DNA from: Pelecanus crispus
Taxonomy: Eukaryota; Chordata; Aves; Pelecaniformes; Pelecanidae
Direction of reading: 5' to 3'
Assembly (NCBI RefSeq): GCF_030463565.1
Contig: NC_134661.1
Span: forward strand, 7,154,542 to 7,218,541
DNA length: 64,000 bases
Shown here: piece after piece, positions 36,893-50,399 of the stretch
How the letters are laid out: each line of letters begins with the position of its first letter
Position numbering within the stretch: position 1 is the first letter of the stretch
Notes under the pieces: generated by a model
Told to the model about the DNA's origin: nothing
Databases searched by the model: none
What the model saw: the letters and a program-made list of their open reading frames with translations, nothing else
Position numbers and translations under genes: made by a program

Positions 36893-38884
36893 CCTATGGA
36901 AGTTATATGCAAATGTAATAGCATGGCAGATTTTACACAATGGATTTATGTACATGTAACCGCATGAAATGCATTTGGGTGGCATTTTGTGATATGCGAC
37001 ATATCATGTAAGGCAATTCACTTAATTCATGTCAGGTAACTGCTCCATAGCTATCTTTAGAAATATTAAGGGAAAAGGCAGGGCCCAAACTCACATCTTT
37101 GTAATTCTGCTAACATACAGTTATTCCTCCTGATGTTACTATTTCAAATGGTCAGGAGATTTGAAGTCTGCCCTTCTCTCTCTTTCTCTCTCCAGCATAT
37201 TTGCCTGTCATGCCATACACTCTCTATGGAAGCAAAAGACAATCACATGGTGCATAAATCGGTGGAAAGTACTTTTACAAAAACTCTGTTCAGATGTATG
37301 GGAAGTAAAGAATAAAGGTTCTAATGTAGCAGAATTTCCATAGTATGAAAAAGAAGTTAAACGGAAAAAAAAAATAACAAGAACTAAAGAACTACAGGGA
37401 CAGTGCTTTTTACGCTTCTTTGATGGAGTTAGCAATATTGTCAATGGACTGTTTTTTCTAGATTGCTACAAGCAATTCACGGACTTTTACTTCGAAAGAC
37501 ATAAAACCCAATAAGCATAGGATTATGAGTTCTTAAGACCATTGTGTAGTTAAAGAACAAGTCCACGAAACACTGAACACGTAAGAAATATAACTCATAC
37601 TATTTTGCAGTGAATTGCATGTGTAACCTATTTGACCAGTTATAATACTGTGGATGGTTATTTATAAAACCATCAAGTTATTTTTCTTTTTGACTTTGAA
37701 CTCTACTTGAAGAACAGTGATTCATGCTCCAGATGCTGCTAGCATTATGGATCCATGCTTTGCATGTGGGAAAGTCAGGCTGAGAGAGACTTGAGAATTA
37801 ACATGTGAGGATGTGTTATCTGTGTAGAAACCACCTACAGTCAACAACTTTGAACAAAAATACTTCAGCACTGAATAGGACCCAACACAATCCTAGAGTC
37901 TGCTTCCCTGCCTTAAATCCCTGTTTTCCACTGGTTTCGAAAAAACAGGTGGAACTTATAACTGAAGGGCAACGGAAAAATATTAAGATACAAATAGGAA
38001 CAATTCAGACTTCCTTCATGCCACAAAGGTTATTGTAAACCTTGCACAAAATCTACTTGCAACATTCAGAGGAGTATTTCTGAAAGATTTCCTTCCAGGA
38101 CTTCTTCAGGAAAGGGTGACAGATCTCCCATCCTTCACTGGGAAAGACTGTTCAACACCAGGACTGGTGCTGAGAAGGAAATTTTAAGGGACACAAGTTT
38201 TGCTGTATGTAAAGAAATGAGTGTCGGAAGAGAAAAAATAGTGTTTTCCTTCAAACAATTTGACTGAACAATCTCATTCTTTGGGGGAATGGAATGTACC
38301 TACATTATATCCTATCTACACATCCTCCTCCTACACTTTTCCCTGTCACTCTATTTCCATTGTGTCTATGTGAGAGCAATGTTCAGCATCAAACTTCTAA
38401 AAATGATCCTAGCTTCTTAGCAACTCTAAATGCCTCTTTAGCATTTAATAACAATTGTTTATTGGTTTGCAGTTAGTGTTTCAGAAGAAAAATTAAGACA
38501 GTCTGCATTTTTAAATTCAAAAACTCGCTTTCATCTACTCTGTTTCAGAAGGGAAGAGCTTAGTGCATCATTTGGTATAATGACAAATATTTTCTTTTTC
38601 TACTGTCTTTATTTACATTGCTAGGCAGTGGTGATTACAGCAGCTACTGTTCTCTCTATTCCCTCACCAGGATATTCACAACATCTGGATTTCTTGAAGA
38701 AAAGCATCAACACGTATCTCTTACCTTCAAGCCATAGGAATCTCTCAAGCAGTGGTGGCAGTACTTTGTGTCAAATATATCCAAAACACCACAACTGTCC
38801 ACCGTGGCTTTTCTCAAGCTCTCCCAGGCTTTCAAGCAGACTTTTTGGTATTCAGTATTCACGTACACGCAGAGGAGCAGAGAG

Positions 38885-38902
38885 AAAAAAAAAAAAAAAA
38901 AA
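38885..38902 (+). repeat. Poly-A run (18 nt)
   Basis: A simple homopolymer about 0.4 kb from putative DRD2 exon 1. Confidence 0.9.
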
Positions 38903-39425
38903 TCACCTGCCTGACCCCTGCAAACTGGGACTCACGCAGATGAAACTTGCTGTGGTTAACGCCAAGCTGAGCCAGCAACTGCTAGAACTTCAAGAGCTCA
39001 GGGCGTGTATTAGCTTCCTCGGGGAAGAGGCGATTTCGGAGCAAAGCTCTCCTGCAGTAATTCGCTGCCCATTTCTTTCAGCACATCGCCGGGTGGAAAA
39101 GCAGCAGCTCCGTCTCCATTTCCCGGAGCCCAGATTTGGCTAGCTGGTGATCAGAGCCGCCCCTTCCTCCCACGACGAGATCCCGACAACCTGTTTCCAC
39201 CACCGCTGCCTTCGCTGGCCGCGGGGCGCGATCTCCCGCAGCGCTTCCCTTTCTGCCTAGCCTGCTGGGGGGCAAACTTTCCTCCCGCCAACCCCACCGA
39301 CTCACGGCGGGGCGAGGTCGCTCCCCGGGGGCGACGGGCGGCTCCTCTGCCCCGGGGCTGCCGGCCGCGGTCCTGCGGCGGGGCGGGCGGCAGCTTCAGC
39401 ACCGGGCGCCGGACAGCGCCGGAGC

Positions 39426-39564
39426 GGGGCGCGGGGAGCGGGGAGCGGGGAGCGGGGAGCGGGGAGCGGGGCGCGGGGAGCGGGGAGCGGGGAGCGGGGA
39501 GCGGGGCGCGGGGAGCGGGGAGCGGGGAGCGGGGCGCGGGGAGCGGGGAGCGGGGCGGGGCGGA
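39426..39564 (+). repeat. 7-bp GC-rich minisatellite (GGGGAGC / GGGGCGC)
   Basis: Eighteen heptamers plus a GGGGCGGGGCGG end. The variant unit GGGGCGC occurs four times and is followed by runs of 5, 4, 3 and 2 GGGGAGC units in order. The G-rich strand has GGGG every 7 nt and so is a strong G-quadruplex candidate; it is the template strand for DRD2. Confidence 0.95.
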
Positions 39565-39684
39565 GCGCGGCTCCGGGGCGTCGGGGGTGCTCGCGGGGAG
39601 GCGGCCGCAGCCCCGGAGACAGGAGCCGGCAGCGGCCCCCGCCCCGGGGAAACCCCGCTGGAAAGGAGCCCTCCCCGCCCGGCT

Positions 39685-39715
39685 GCCCTGCCCTGCCCTG
39701 CCCTGCCCTGCCCTG
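39685..39715 (+). repeat. Short CCCTG pentamer repeat
   Basis: About six tandem CCCTG units lie inside the CpG island, between the heptamer array and the plus-strand donor at 39765. Confidence 0.9.
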
Positions 39716-39764
39716 TGCAGCCCCCGGGGGAAACGGAGCCCGCAGCCGCCGCACGCACTCCCAG

Positions 39765-39770
39765 GTGAGT
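39765..39770 (+). promoter_or_regulatory. Consensus plus-strand splice donor in the CpG island
   Basis: CCAG|GTGAGT is a full match to the vertebrate donor consensus, on the strand opposite DRD2. It suggests a divergent or antisense transcript whose first exon ends at 39764. I cannot identify a second exon. Confidence 0.35.
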
Positions 39771-39870
39771 GCCGGGGACTGCCCTGCAGGGTCTGGGAAT
39801 GCCGGGCAGCCTCCGGGCTACAAGGCCAGTCGCTGCCCCTGCGTACGCCCGGGTCTGTGCATAGCTGCCG

Positions 39871-42800
39871 GGTTTCACGCGGAAGGCGGGGAAAATATGG
39901 AATGACCCTCCAGTGTGGATAGGATAGGAAAGGAAGGCAGAAATTTCTGAGTAAGGAAGCTGACTGTAGTTGTTATTGCTACCATAAATGGCTCGTACAC
40001 TTTCTTTGTAAAGAAACGGGTCGATACCAAAGAGGGACATCACTTGCCTGCATTCTTCCCCAGTGGAAAAGTGCCAGCACGGTCCTGCGTATTTGCTAAC
40101 CGCCCAGGCTAAAATTCTCAACAGAGCTCCTGGTTTAAGCACTCTCTGTAATGGTAAATAGATCTTTTTGCAATTCAAATACCAAGAGAAACCATTTCCT
40201 GAAAGGATGATGAAAGTGTAGCTGCCGTTGCAACACTTTAATATCTCCAGATAGTTTAATACCTTTAATACTACCTAACTTTCAAAGCACTAGGAGTCCA
40301 TAGTTTGAAGGTTGTTTCCTAAGAAAGCTTTTCTTTTTTCCAGAAATGGCTTGGTTCTCTTTTCTGAATGCATTTTTCGTATTACCAAATAACACTAGAC
40401 AAAGAGAAAATGGAATGAAACCCGTCTCTATGGTTAAGTTTTTAAAAGATTCCATTTCTGGAGGATTTTCTACAAAGGAATGGATCTAGAATACTGCTTT
40501 CAACCTTTTCTGACTGCTGAACCCTAAACATTTTATAGCAGAGCTACTGAACCCTTTAGGATATTGCATACATGAATTGCCATGAAATGTACATACACTT
40601 GTCTTTCTGAGTCAGCTTTAGCATTAAAGTCAAACTGAATTCTCTCGAACTTTCCAAGTGTTATCGAAACAGTTTCCTTTGTATCCAAGTAATGTTCCAC
40701 TGTGAGTTTTGCAGTGCCAAGGTAGCCAAATGAATACCAGACCTGACACCTTTAGCACAAAACCCAGAAACACTCACTGGAATTGCTGTAACATTGCAGT
40801 AATCTGGAAGTGTTCCTCTGAAGTGCTCAACTGTTACTCAGTGCCAGCATAGGAAGCATCAGACATTATTGTTTTGGTATGTCTAGAACGCTGATTTCTC
40901 CTTGAAAGCAGGACAGGAAAGGTTTAGTACATATGACATTTTGCTTGCCTCAAAATAAAGATTTTTATTTAATGGATGGACAACACTCCTTTGAGATGTT
41001 TATGCTTGCTTTGAGGTCAAGAAGAATCTTGTCCTCTCCTAGCCTCCTTGGGCTTCCAGTTGTGTCACAAGTGTGCTTTCCATCCAGTCATCTGTAAGAA
41101 AATCAACTACACTCCAAGTCAGGAAAACAGTAATTTAGTAATTAATAACTGGGTAAGCTATTTAATGGATGAGCTCTGAGTCTCACTGACTCTTTGCCAT
41201 CTGCCTAGGCCTTCTGATTTATAGTGAGGATGTGTTTAACTGCTTGTAAGAGTCATATCTCTGTGTTGCTGCCACCACATTTTTTCAGTCCTACTGAAGA
41301 AAAGAGTCCACCAGAAAACTATGAATTAAAGCAATTGCTAGTCTGATGGAAGATGGTGTTACATATCACATCTCTTGCCTGTGCTAGAAATGCACCTAGT
41401 GTGTTAGCCTGTAACGTGAAGAGCTACATCCTCAGCTGGTGAAAACTGCAAGAGACTCTAACTGGGCTATGTAGCTGTCCTTAGGAAGTTTCCTGTGAGA
41501 TTCATTTCCCTTGAATTTTGTATCAAGAATTTCAATAAATGCCCTAGAGTTAGATGAATCATGGGAGAGAATAAAGCACAATAACAAGAAAAACTGACAT
41601 ATGAAATAACCCCAATCCTGAACCTGAAGCCAAAATAAAATGAAACTTCAAAACCACAAGTACAACTTTCTTAGAAGAAGCAAAATCTTTTTTTTTTCTG
41701 TTTTTTTTGTTTTTTTTCTTTCTTCCCCAGTGCATTTCTGGTTTGTGATTGCTCACTGAGGATGCTCTGTGACTAGCTTTTTGGTTAGAGGTTGTTCAAC
41801 AGCACCTCTCTGCAAGCAGACAATTCTGAAGAGTTGTTACTGGTTAACATGGAGTAGACACATCACTCCTAGGACATGTCTCCTTTTTGATTTTAGGGAT
41901 ATAGCAAGTGCAGTACAGTTCCTGGGGCAAATATCATGAGCATTCTGCAGTATTTCCTCAACATGTCTTTCTCTCTTTTGGCTTCTTCAACAGAAAACTT
42001 AGTCATCTGAACAGCACTGGAAGTGGAGTAAGATAAGATGCCTCCTGCACTGCACCATGCCACTGGAAAAGCAAGATAGCAGTGAAATATCGGTCATCAA
42101 GATCCTCACAACAAGATAGCTTATTATTTTACTGTTCTATCAAGTGCTGCTGGTATGGAAAGCTTTGAAGAAAAAGATAGCTTCTTGACCGACAACTTTA
42201 TTTCTCTGATGCAAGGAATAGTTGGCCACAAATGTAGAAGAGGGGAAGTTTCTGACTCCACTGGGAACCAGGCAGAGGTTTCTTAGGGTCCAGTCCAGAA
42301 CTGTAGGATGAACTTCCCTGCAAATTTATCAGAACTCTGTTGCCTTCTGTGTCAGGCCCATCTCTTTGGCTTTGCCTTTCTGGCATCAACATTCAATACA
42401 TACAAAAGTAAGGAAGATTTTCAGAGCAAAGTACTTCAGCGTACACAGTTCTTCCTCAAGTGTAAAAAACCCCAAAACTCCTTAACATTAATTAATTGAT
42501 ACAGGTACAACACATACACTTCTAAATGGTGCTCAGATCTCATATAAAGTGTGTCACACAAAAAACTAACTCAGAATAGTGCAGAACTCTCCCAGTTACA
42601 GTGCAGGAGTGGGGTACTTGTTAGCTCACAGCAGTTGCTAAGCATCTTGTTCAAAACACTGGTTCTGCAGGCTCCTAAAAAATGCCATTCTTCCAAGGGT
42701 CAATACTATGCAGGTTAGGAGGAAAGTCAGAGAAATCCAATGACAAGCCCAGGCTATTCAACCCCAGCAACTCCTTTCTGTATGGCACTTACAACCCCCT

Positions 42801-45800
42801 GCAGTCAATATCACACTCTAGATTTCGCAACTGAAACCCCAGTCAAGGGCCAAAATGCCAGTCCCACGTCCTCTTGCACTGCCTAATTACAGTTCAGACT
42901 GCCATTCTTTCTTAATCTCTTCACCAGCACCAGCTAGCAGCTAGACTATTTGCGGAAAGGTCAAGATGGATCCATGTGCAAATGTGAATGGAAGTTGGCA
43001 GGACTTCTCTCTCATCATGTGCGCAGTCCTCCTTCACAGAGGACTGCTGCAAAGTCATTTGGCTGGATGTTGTGCCACCTTTATTATAAAGACATAGAAT
43101 AGCACATTAGCATTTTTTGCAGAACATGCTCTCTCTCGGGGTAGACCTATATCTGACTTCTGAATAAAAGACTTGAAGCTCAGGAAGGCAATCGGTCATA
43201 ATGAGCCTTGTGAACTTGAATGCTCTGCGTTTTTTGCATCTGTTCTGCCAAAACAAGTAGCATTACCAGACTCTTACTTGTACTCACTTCTAATGTAGAG
43301 GGAGTCTTCGCTTTCATCAGCAGAAGAGGCACATAGAATTATTAGGGTCAGAATTAGCTTCTGGGAAATTATTAGCTCTGTGCCTTGCACTGGTGCATGA
43401 AAGCTAGTTGGTCCTGCCAGAGAAAGTACCTGCTACTTGTTACAGGCTCGCCTTTAGTGGCATGATATTAAATCTATCCTTGAGAAAGTCAAGCTCTTGA
43501 CATAGCTGTAGATATTGTTTTAACCAGCCACGCAGAGCCATGATCCAACAGGACGTGTCCTGTCAAATATGCTGTACTTTTAATAGAATGAGCAAGTAAT
43601 AACATGTAAAAATGACCTCACCTGACATAATCTGAGGGTCTGGTCTGATGGTTTCTGAAGTACTTTCCATGTTCCCTCTTTATTGCAATCTAACAGAACA
43701 TATTGGAACATGAAGGAGCTGTAACTTGGAAGACACAGTTTTTCCTGTTATGCAAACTAATGGTAGTACTTTTTTACTTACTCAACTCAGCACGTTAACA
43801 GCCCATTAAATGCAGTTCACTGATGGGCACAGCTTGTTCTTTTATTGCTGCAAATTCCAGTCAACTGTGTCCCTCCAGATGAGAAAACTGCCATCTTTGG
43901 ATCCCTGAGAGTCGATAGAAAGAGGTACCCACAGTGGGCCGCCTCTGATGTCTCTTGGCATGGAGCCTGCGTGGGTTAGGCACCTGTGTAGTATGTCATA
44001 TTTCACCCAATTGCTGTGGTTCTCAAAGTGGCATGGTTGCTACATACCTGCTGCATTCTCAGTGTGTTTGAGCTGAGATCCAATCTAGCCATGCAACACT
44101 GGAAATGACCGAATCGGTTCATTTCACGTTTAAGAAATCAATACTCTTTTGCGTGAAATTTCTTCAGAAGCCAAGATGGATATTGATATCTCTTTGGAAA
44201 GGAAATGAATTCTCATCTTCTTATATCTTTTCCAAAGATGGGCTAGGAGAATGCTAGTTTCTCCTGTGAATAAGGAGTCTATAGTGAGTTCAAAATATTT
44301 TTTCCAAAAGCGATGCACCAGAAAGTTCTAACATTAGAGAGAGGATTGGAAAAAGGGAGCTCTAACCTGACTCTGCCACTAATTTACTGTGGGGCACTGG
44401 GGAAGTTTTTGCCTTTTCTCTGTCTTAGCCTAAAGTTAGGACAAAGTTTCTGGATTACCATAGGCTTGGAGTTTACATATGAATCAGCATCTCACGTGCT
44501 CAAGCAAGATCCAGCCCAGTCTACATTCTCTGCCTGTTCTGGTGAATAAAGTCTGTCTCCTTGCAGACAAATTTACTGTTAAATACTTGAGCTGGACAGC
44601 ATGACTTAAACTGCCCTACGTGCCATTAGCAAGTAGCCTGAGACAATCAAGCACACATGGCCAAATTTGACCCTGCCGTCTTCAGCTGAGACCTCTGAAA
44701 AATTTGGAACACTATGTAAGTGCAAATATGGTGAACACATTGCCATTCATCTCTCTGCCATGGCTTTCCTTTCTGTGGCATGAGAATAATGAAACTAAGA
44801 CATTTCCTTTAATGCACTGGGTAGTCTGAAAACTTTCCAAACTCCATTTTATTTATTAAAATATCCCTGAATCTAGGCGAGCACTATACAACTTCTGTTG
44901 TTTCTCTTTTAATCATTTACTATTTCTTGTGGTTGCTTTTATCCTCTAAAGTGATCTATTCAATTCCCACAGGATTCCCAACTGGGGAAATGCTATCAGT
45001 GCACATTCAAATAAAATAAAATTTGCTGTAGCTGTGTTAAAAAAAATACTGGCGTAGCTCTCAAGAGAGCAAATCCAGGCTTGAAGCAGAGTGTCAATAA
45101 TAATTTGTGAGTGAGTGAGTAAAGGGTTGAAATATGCATACTGATGCTCTTGGGATTGCAGAGCACACACTTCTTAATTCTCAGGGTGGCATTTTGGAAA
45201 CTAAAAACTCAGTTAATTTCCTTCTTGTGGATAACTATAAAAGAGCGCTGCTGAAAGGGCCAAGATTTCATGGGGTTGCCATTGTTCTTCACCAGTTGGT
45301 GCCTTTTGTGCTGGATACTCATCTCACCGAATGCAATATTTTTCACGACAGATAAGGACAAGACTGTGATGATTCAGAAGCAACTGTCTAGGTGCAGTTT
45401 ATGAATTTTGACTAACCTCAAGAAAATTCAGTACCTAAATATTCCAGTGTCAATGGAGTTGGTCAGGTGCTGTCAGAGCTGTGTTACACATGCTTCGCAT
45501 CAGGGAAGCAGAGAAATGTTAAGCTGTGATGGCCCCCATTCAGTTGGAGACACTTGCAGAGCACATGTATAAATGTCCCAAATTTTGAATGCTAACTAGG
45601 TTATTTTAAAAGAGAGAAGAGTCTTCCTGTTCTCTCCATCTCTTTGTCTGGTGCTTTTTCTCTGCTAACAAAGGCCCTTGGGAACCTTGAGTGTTGGCAA
45701 TCAACTTGGAAAAGTTCACCGGGATTGCAAGAGCCTCTTTTCTGCCTTTTCTTTTTTTTTTCACTTCCTTGTTATTTTTCCAAAGCTCCACAGCCAGTGG

Positions 45801-48800
45801 AGACATGTAATTAAAGTTAATTGTGATTGCTCGGTGATGCAACAGCCCCCCCGCTGACATGGCTTCAGGGTACCTCTGGCTCACATACGGCCGCTGCCTT
45901 CGAGCACGAGTGGGCACGCTTCAGAGTGACAAGTCTAAAGAAACACTTTTCTCTCCAAGTGACCCCAGCCCCATGCCAGCCTCCTCTAGTCCAGCTGCTG
46001 GCACTGTTTGCTTTGAGCACAGGAGAGTGTCTCCCGCTCCTCTGTCTGTTCACAGAGGGAGGTGGGCAATCATACTTGTCCCCCAGGAGTGTCCATTTGC
46101 ATAACGATGCAGTCAGGCCACATTGTCAGCACCTGACAAAGGTGGAAGGCTAAGGTGCCGGTCTGGCATTGAGGAAAATAATGCCTGTGTAAGCCAAGCC
46201 ATAGTACACTACAACAGCATTAGGAACCAGGGGAATTCCGTTTTCTCAAGGTTTTTAATGCCTACTTTTTGTGGCTGGCTGTGACAGATCTGCGGTAGAG
46301 CCTCTGGTACTAATCAATACTTCAGCTGCAAGTTTTCTTCCCCGAGGCAGAGGAGGAGACTGACAACACTTTGATATATGATCAAAGACAATCCTGTCAC
46401 ATCCCACAGTTACATACCAAATCCAAAGGTGACTTCTGCCCTTTTTCCAATCCAGAACTCATTGGGAATTTTGCTCCATTGTGCCTCTTCGACACATCAT
46501 GATTTCTGAAGCATCTGCTTTAAATAACCTCTCTCAGTTTCTGGTGGAAAAAAAAGCATTTCTGAATAGCCCTCAAAATATCTAATTTAGCATCATTATG
46601 GGCTGGTGTAGTGGCTACTCAGTGGACTGCAATACAGTCAATGTAGAGAGAGGCAGTGCTTCAATGGTGCTTTGCCCTGCTGATAGCAAGTGCATCAGCC
46701 CTTGCTATGGGTGAATTAATTGCTGGATTCTTGGGCAGCACACGTTTTAAATGAGGCAAATATGATGCAAATTCCATTCTGACACTAGAATGAATGTTTG
46801 ATGGCAATGTTAAATTGCCACTAGACAGGCTATACATAGTGCCAAATTCAGCCTCACAAGGGGACCGTCCTGAAGAAATACTCGTCTGGAGTGAGCTTTT
46901 CCTTCCTAATTAAAAACAGAGCCACAGCCAGCACCAGGTTGAAGGAGTTAGTAAATCTGATTATACAAAAGAAAGTCACTGGTTAGACAGTGATTTGCAA
47001 GGAGAAGTGACCAGTAAAGGACACAGCAATGAATCAAACAGAAAAGCCGGTAAATACACAGTGCAAGGCATATTTGCCTGAGTAGCTGAGAGGTCTTTAT
47101 CCCTGTGGCACGGAGCTTAGCAAGCTTCTCTGCCAGACATCAGCCACGGTATGCCACCTGCAGAAAAGTAGCTACACATGGTCAAAGAGTCAGCCAGGCA
47201 GGCCTGACCACAGCTGTGTCTGGCAGTAATGGCACTGCAAGCAGCACAAACTAAAGCTCTGGCACAGTGAGTAGTGCAAGCTCAAGAAAGCCCAAAAGGG
47301 AGGCATGGGCTCAAGTCTTCTCCTTCTCCATATCACTGGGTTCACCTGCAGTTTGTGTCCCAGAAGTTTAGACACAAGCCAAAGCTGGGTTCAGGCCTGC
47401 GCTCAAAAAGAAGTGCAGACTTTGCTACTGCTTCACGCATCCCTAAATAACGTGATTGTTGCTTTCATTAAAGCACTGATGGAATTGGCCGATAACAGGT
47501 ACAGGGTAATCTGGGCAGTGCTGTGCAGGGTTCTGGGTTCAAGTTCTTCATTGACTGTGAAATGGAAAAGAGCAGAATGAAGGAGAACCAGTGGGCCCAT
47601 CTTGGTACTGCACACACATCATCTAAAAGAAGCAAAACACTTGGCTGGGAGTGGAAGATGGGGGTGCAGTTCAGGAACTGTGGAGCTGAGGAGGTTGAGA
47701 ACCCTAGGAAAGGCATATTCACAATGAGGCAGAAACGCTGCAGTTATTCAGTGTTAGTAAAAACTCTGGGGATGGATACCCACAGGGAGCCACAGTCTGT
47801 TTCTAATAGGCTGGGAGACAGAGCCCATCAAAACTTTGAATATATCAAGGTTTTCAGACCCCACAGCAGATTCACCAAATCACACTGGAAGCTTCCTGTT
47901 GCACAAGGTGAATATCAGCTACAAAGAGTACTTTTAGGGTTCTCTGAGAGCTCTGCGTATTGCTACTAGATCAAACATAAATAATATCTTTCCCTACCCT
48001 GGCTAGCCTCTAATTGCTGTAGTTTATTTCCCCAGAATGCCTCTTTAGCAATTTCCCTCAGACACAGTAACTGTAAAGTTTGTATTAATCATGAGGATTA
48101 ACAATTGTTCGTGCAGGAACACCTTGCAAAGGAAACAAGTTTTGCCTTGATGTTTTGGAATCAATGCTCAATCTGTTTAATTAACAGACGGGTTTAGCAG
48201 AAATCTGTTCCCTTCCTGCCTGCTTCATACCCAAATGTACACAGCTAACTAATCAAGCTTACTTGCCCTTTTCTGGATTACGAAGACCTTTGCAAGTCCT
48301 TAACTCTGTGCTTTCCCATATTTTACAATGAGGGCGCTCTGCTAGCTCTTTTTCAGAAATTAGATTCACAAGCTACCTGGATCCTCTTTGCAGTTAGGGA
48401 AATAATTACTTTACGCAATATAATTTGCTTAAAACCATGACAGTTTTAACTATAGTTTAAGGCTAAATGACTGTTCAGCAAGACAGCTGGTAAAATTCAC
48501 CCTGTAATAAGACTGAAGCAATGTAAACAAGCCCAGCCCATTTAGGGCTTTGAGTTAATATAGATGTCAAATACTTCCTTCAATATCTCTAAATTTCCTA
48601 AACCATCAGATGTTTTCCTCCTTTAAAAATGTATTTATAATAGTTCTTATCCTTTATCACCTAAACCCACAACATATGTCTGTCCTAAATCCCTATAATG
48701 GATTACGTTTGAATATAAATTACCCTCGGAAGAAACATCATCTAATTTGTTGAAATACTACAGGCACCTGTGACACAGTGTAATGCAGAACTCCTGCTGC

Positions 48801-50390
48801 AGCGCAGCATTAGGAAGCTCCAGGCCTGGCTCCCTTGTTACTTGGAGTGCGGCTCTTGCAAAGAAAATGCAGCCTGAAACAGCCAAAAATGACCGTGCTT
48901 CGGCCTTTACAATAAAACACACCCTGAGAGTTTGCCTCTGCTCCGCTGGGCTCCTGCGGTGGCTGTGCCCTGCTTAAAGGCACAATGGTATCGGCGTTTA
49001 CCTTCTCTTATGTGCCTGGGCAGAATAAGGAGCTCCTTTTAAAACCCACCCTGAGGAGGAGCGATACTGCCCGGGCATTTGCCTAAGGGCACAATCCAGA
49101 GAGAGCTGAGGTGCCGGTTATGTACGAGTTAAGCGTGGGCTCACCTGCTCTGCTGAGCCACGCTCAGCACCTCAGGGAACTACAGCCAGTTGAGGGTGAC
49201 AGCCAAATGGGATTTAGGCAAGAGGGGCTGAAAGAGGTTTTCAGCTCTGATTATGGTAATTTGAACAAATGGGGGCTTAGGACTTGACCTCGGGTTCACT
49301 GGCGTCGGTAGAAAGGCTGCTATTCTCTTCCATGTGCTTTGCGTCAGGCCTTTTGAGTGCCTGAATCAGCCAGAAACCAGAATACCTGGCAACTGGAAAT
49401 CATCCTTGTAGAGAAGCCAAGTCAAATCACTGAAAACGAAACCCCTTTCTTTGCAGCCTCCCAGCAGGCTAAGTAATGCTGAGCAATTCTAATTTAGATC
49501 ACAACCAGTAGGGAAGTATCTCTGGGGCCTGATGTCCTCTGTCCTGCTCACTTAATAACAGTGATACGATTGCAATTATGGCAATAAAGCTCAAAATTAA
49601 TTTGCAGTTGCTTGAGCTGTGGTGATTTATCGTTTGGTAATTATCTCGCTGGAGTCCTGAGGATGGAATAATCTCCCTATTTACATAAACGAGGCATCAA
49701 AGTCTTCAGAGCAGGGCAAACACCACCAGCTACAAAAATCCTTCCTTACATTCTAAAAAGCTCGTAGACCTCCCTCTTCCCAAGCAGAAGCCACACATTA
49801 CGATCGGTTGCAGGAAGAGAAATTTAATGACATCAGAACATACCAGGTTGCTGCAGTAACACAAAATTTGTGAGGCTGACCTACTCAAGTGCTTTGATCT
49901 GGGCCTGTTTGCACTCACCATGTTATTTCCTATTGAAACTTACCATTTTTCACCTAATCGTTCCTGTAAAACTTTTCAAATTATTTGCATTTGTCACCAT
50001 AAACAGAGTTAAAAAATCTCATTTTCATAATATTTTTGTAAAATGAAGTGCGTTTTGGTACATTTCTTCCACACTAACAAAGCCCCCCAGCTTAAACGCG
50101 GGCAGCTGCTGACCAGAGCTCAGCTGTTTTGCCTTGACTGAGCCCTTCAAGCACTTCGGTGGGCCCCATCGTGTTCAAAACGTGCAGATAGAACTTTGGG
50201 CATAAATTGCTGAAAAATAAAAATCTTTCTGTTAAGAACAGGCTACGTGACAATCCGTAAGACTATGTGAATTTGGGCCTTTCTGCCCTTTTGTCCGAAG
50301 GGCTGAAAGCCCCTTTTTCTGCTTTCAAAAGGGATTTTCCTTGTAGAGGCAGAGACAATGACTGTGGGGAATTAATTAATTCAAAATACT
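39871..50390. other. Upstream flank between two CpG islands, no recognised gene
   Basis: About 10.5 kb of AT-leaning non-coding sequence. Open frames are short, unconserved and overlapping on both strands. I see a T-rich run at about 41689-41720, one MIR-like SINE relic (44358-44450), and nothing resembling TMPRSS5 or ZW10, the genes that lie upstream of DRD2 in mammals. Confidence 0.6.
44358..44450 (+). repeat. MIR-like ancient SINE relic
   Basis: The order 'ctctaacctgactctgccac', 'actgtggggcactggggaag' and 'tctgtcttagcctaaagtta' follows the MIR core pattern (gctctgccact..ctgtgtgaccttgggcaagt..ctctgagcctcagtttcc). Similarity is judged by eye and is low. Confidence 0.45.
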
Positions 50391-50399
50391 AAGTTAATT

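Larger units (their letters stand above)
16703..39305 (-). other. DRD2: DRD2 intron 1 (if exon 1 lies in the 39.3 kb CpG island)
   Basis: This is about 22.6 kb with no coding exons of any gene that I recognise on either strand. It holds a large CCCTT pentanucleotide array (26561-26854), a CR1-like 3' fragment (27391-27510), a weak CR1-like tail (19150-19228), A/T runs (20103-20119, 27876-27898, 30839-30857) and two GCATGC-based palindromes near 36.4 and 36.9 kb. A possible MIR-like piece lies near 20717-20762. The right-hand boundary depends on the exon 1 assignment. Confidence 0.65.
39306..39764 (-). other. DRD2: Putative DRD2 exon 1 (5' UTR), 5' end unknown
   Basis: DRD2 exon 2 begins with untranslated sequence after a clear acceptor, so at least one non-coding exon lies upstream. 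On the minus strand the CpG island has a donor GCC|GTGAGT, with the exon ending at 39306 and the GTGAGT at 39305-39300. The right boundary given here is only the extent of the island core. Another minus-strand donor, GAAG|GTAAGA, lies at 38725/38724 and could serve an alternative exon. Long minus-strand open frames here (for example 40178-39396) come from stop-free GC-rich repeats. Confidence 0.4.
39110..39870. promoter_or_regulatory. DRD2: CpG island, probable DRD2 promoter region
   Basis: GC content and CpG density rise abruptly here compared with the AT-rich surroundings. Several GC boxes are visible (for example GGGGCGGG at 39380-39387 and GGGGCGGGGCGG near 39553). I see no TATA box at a sensible place. 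TATA-less GC-rich promoters are known for mammalian DRD2. The island is the first one upstream of exon 2 on the DRD2 strand, which is the main reason to assign it. A second island at 50.4 kb is an alternative. Confidence 0.6.

Noticed and set aside
39302..40178. Minus-strand open frames of 150 and 260 codons rich in Pro, Ala and Arg
   Set aside because: The CpG island and heptamer repeat lack stops. The sequence is repeat-derived and sits where an untranslated exon is expected.
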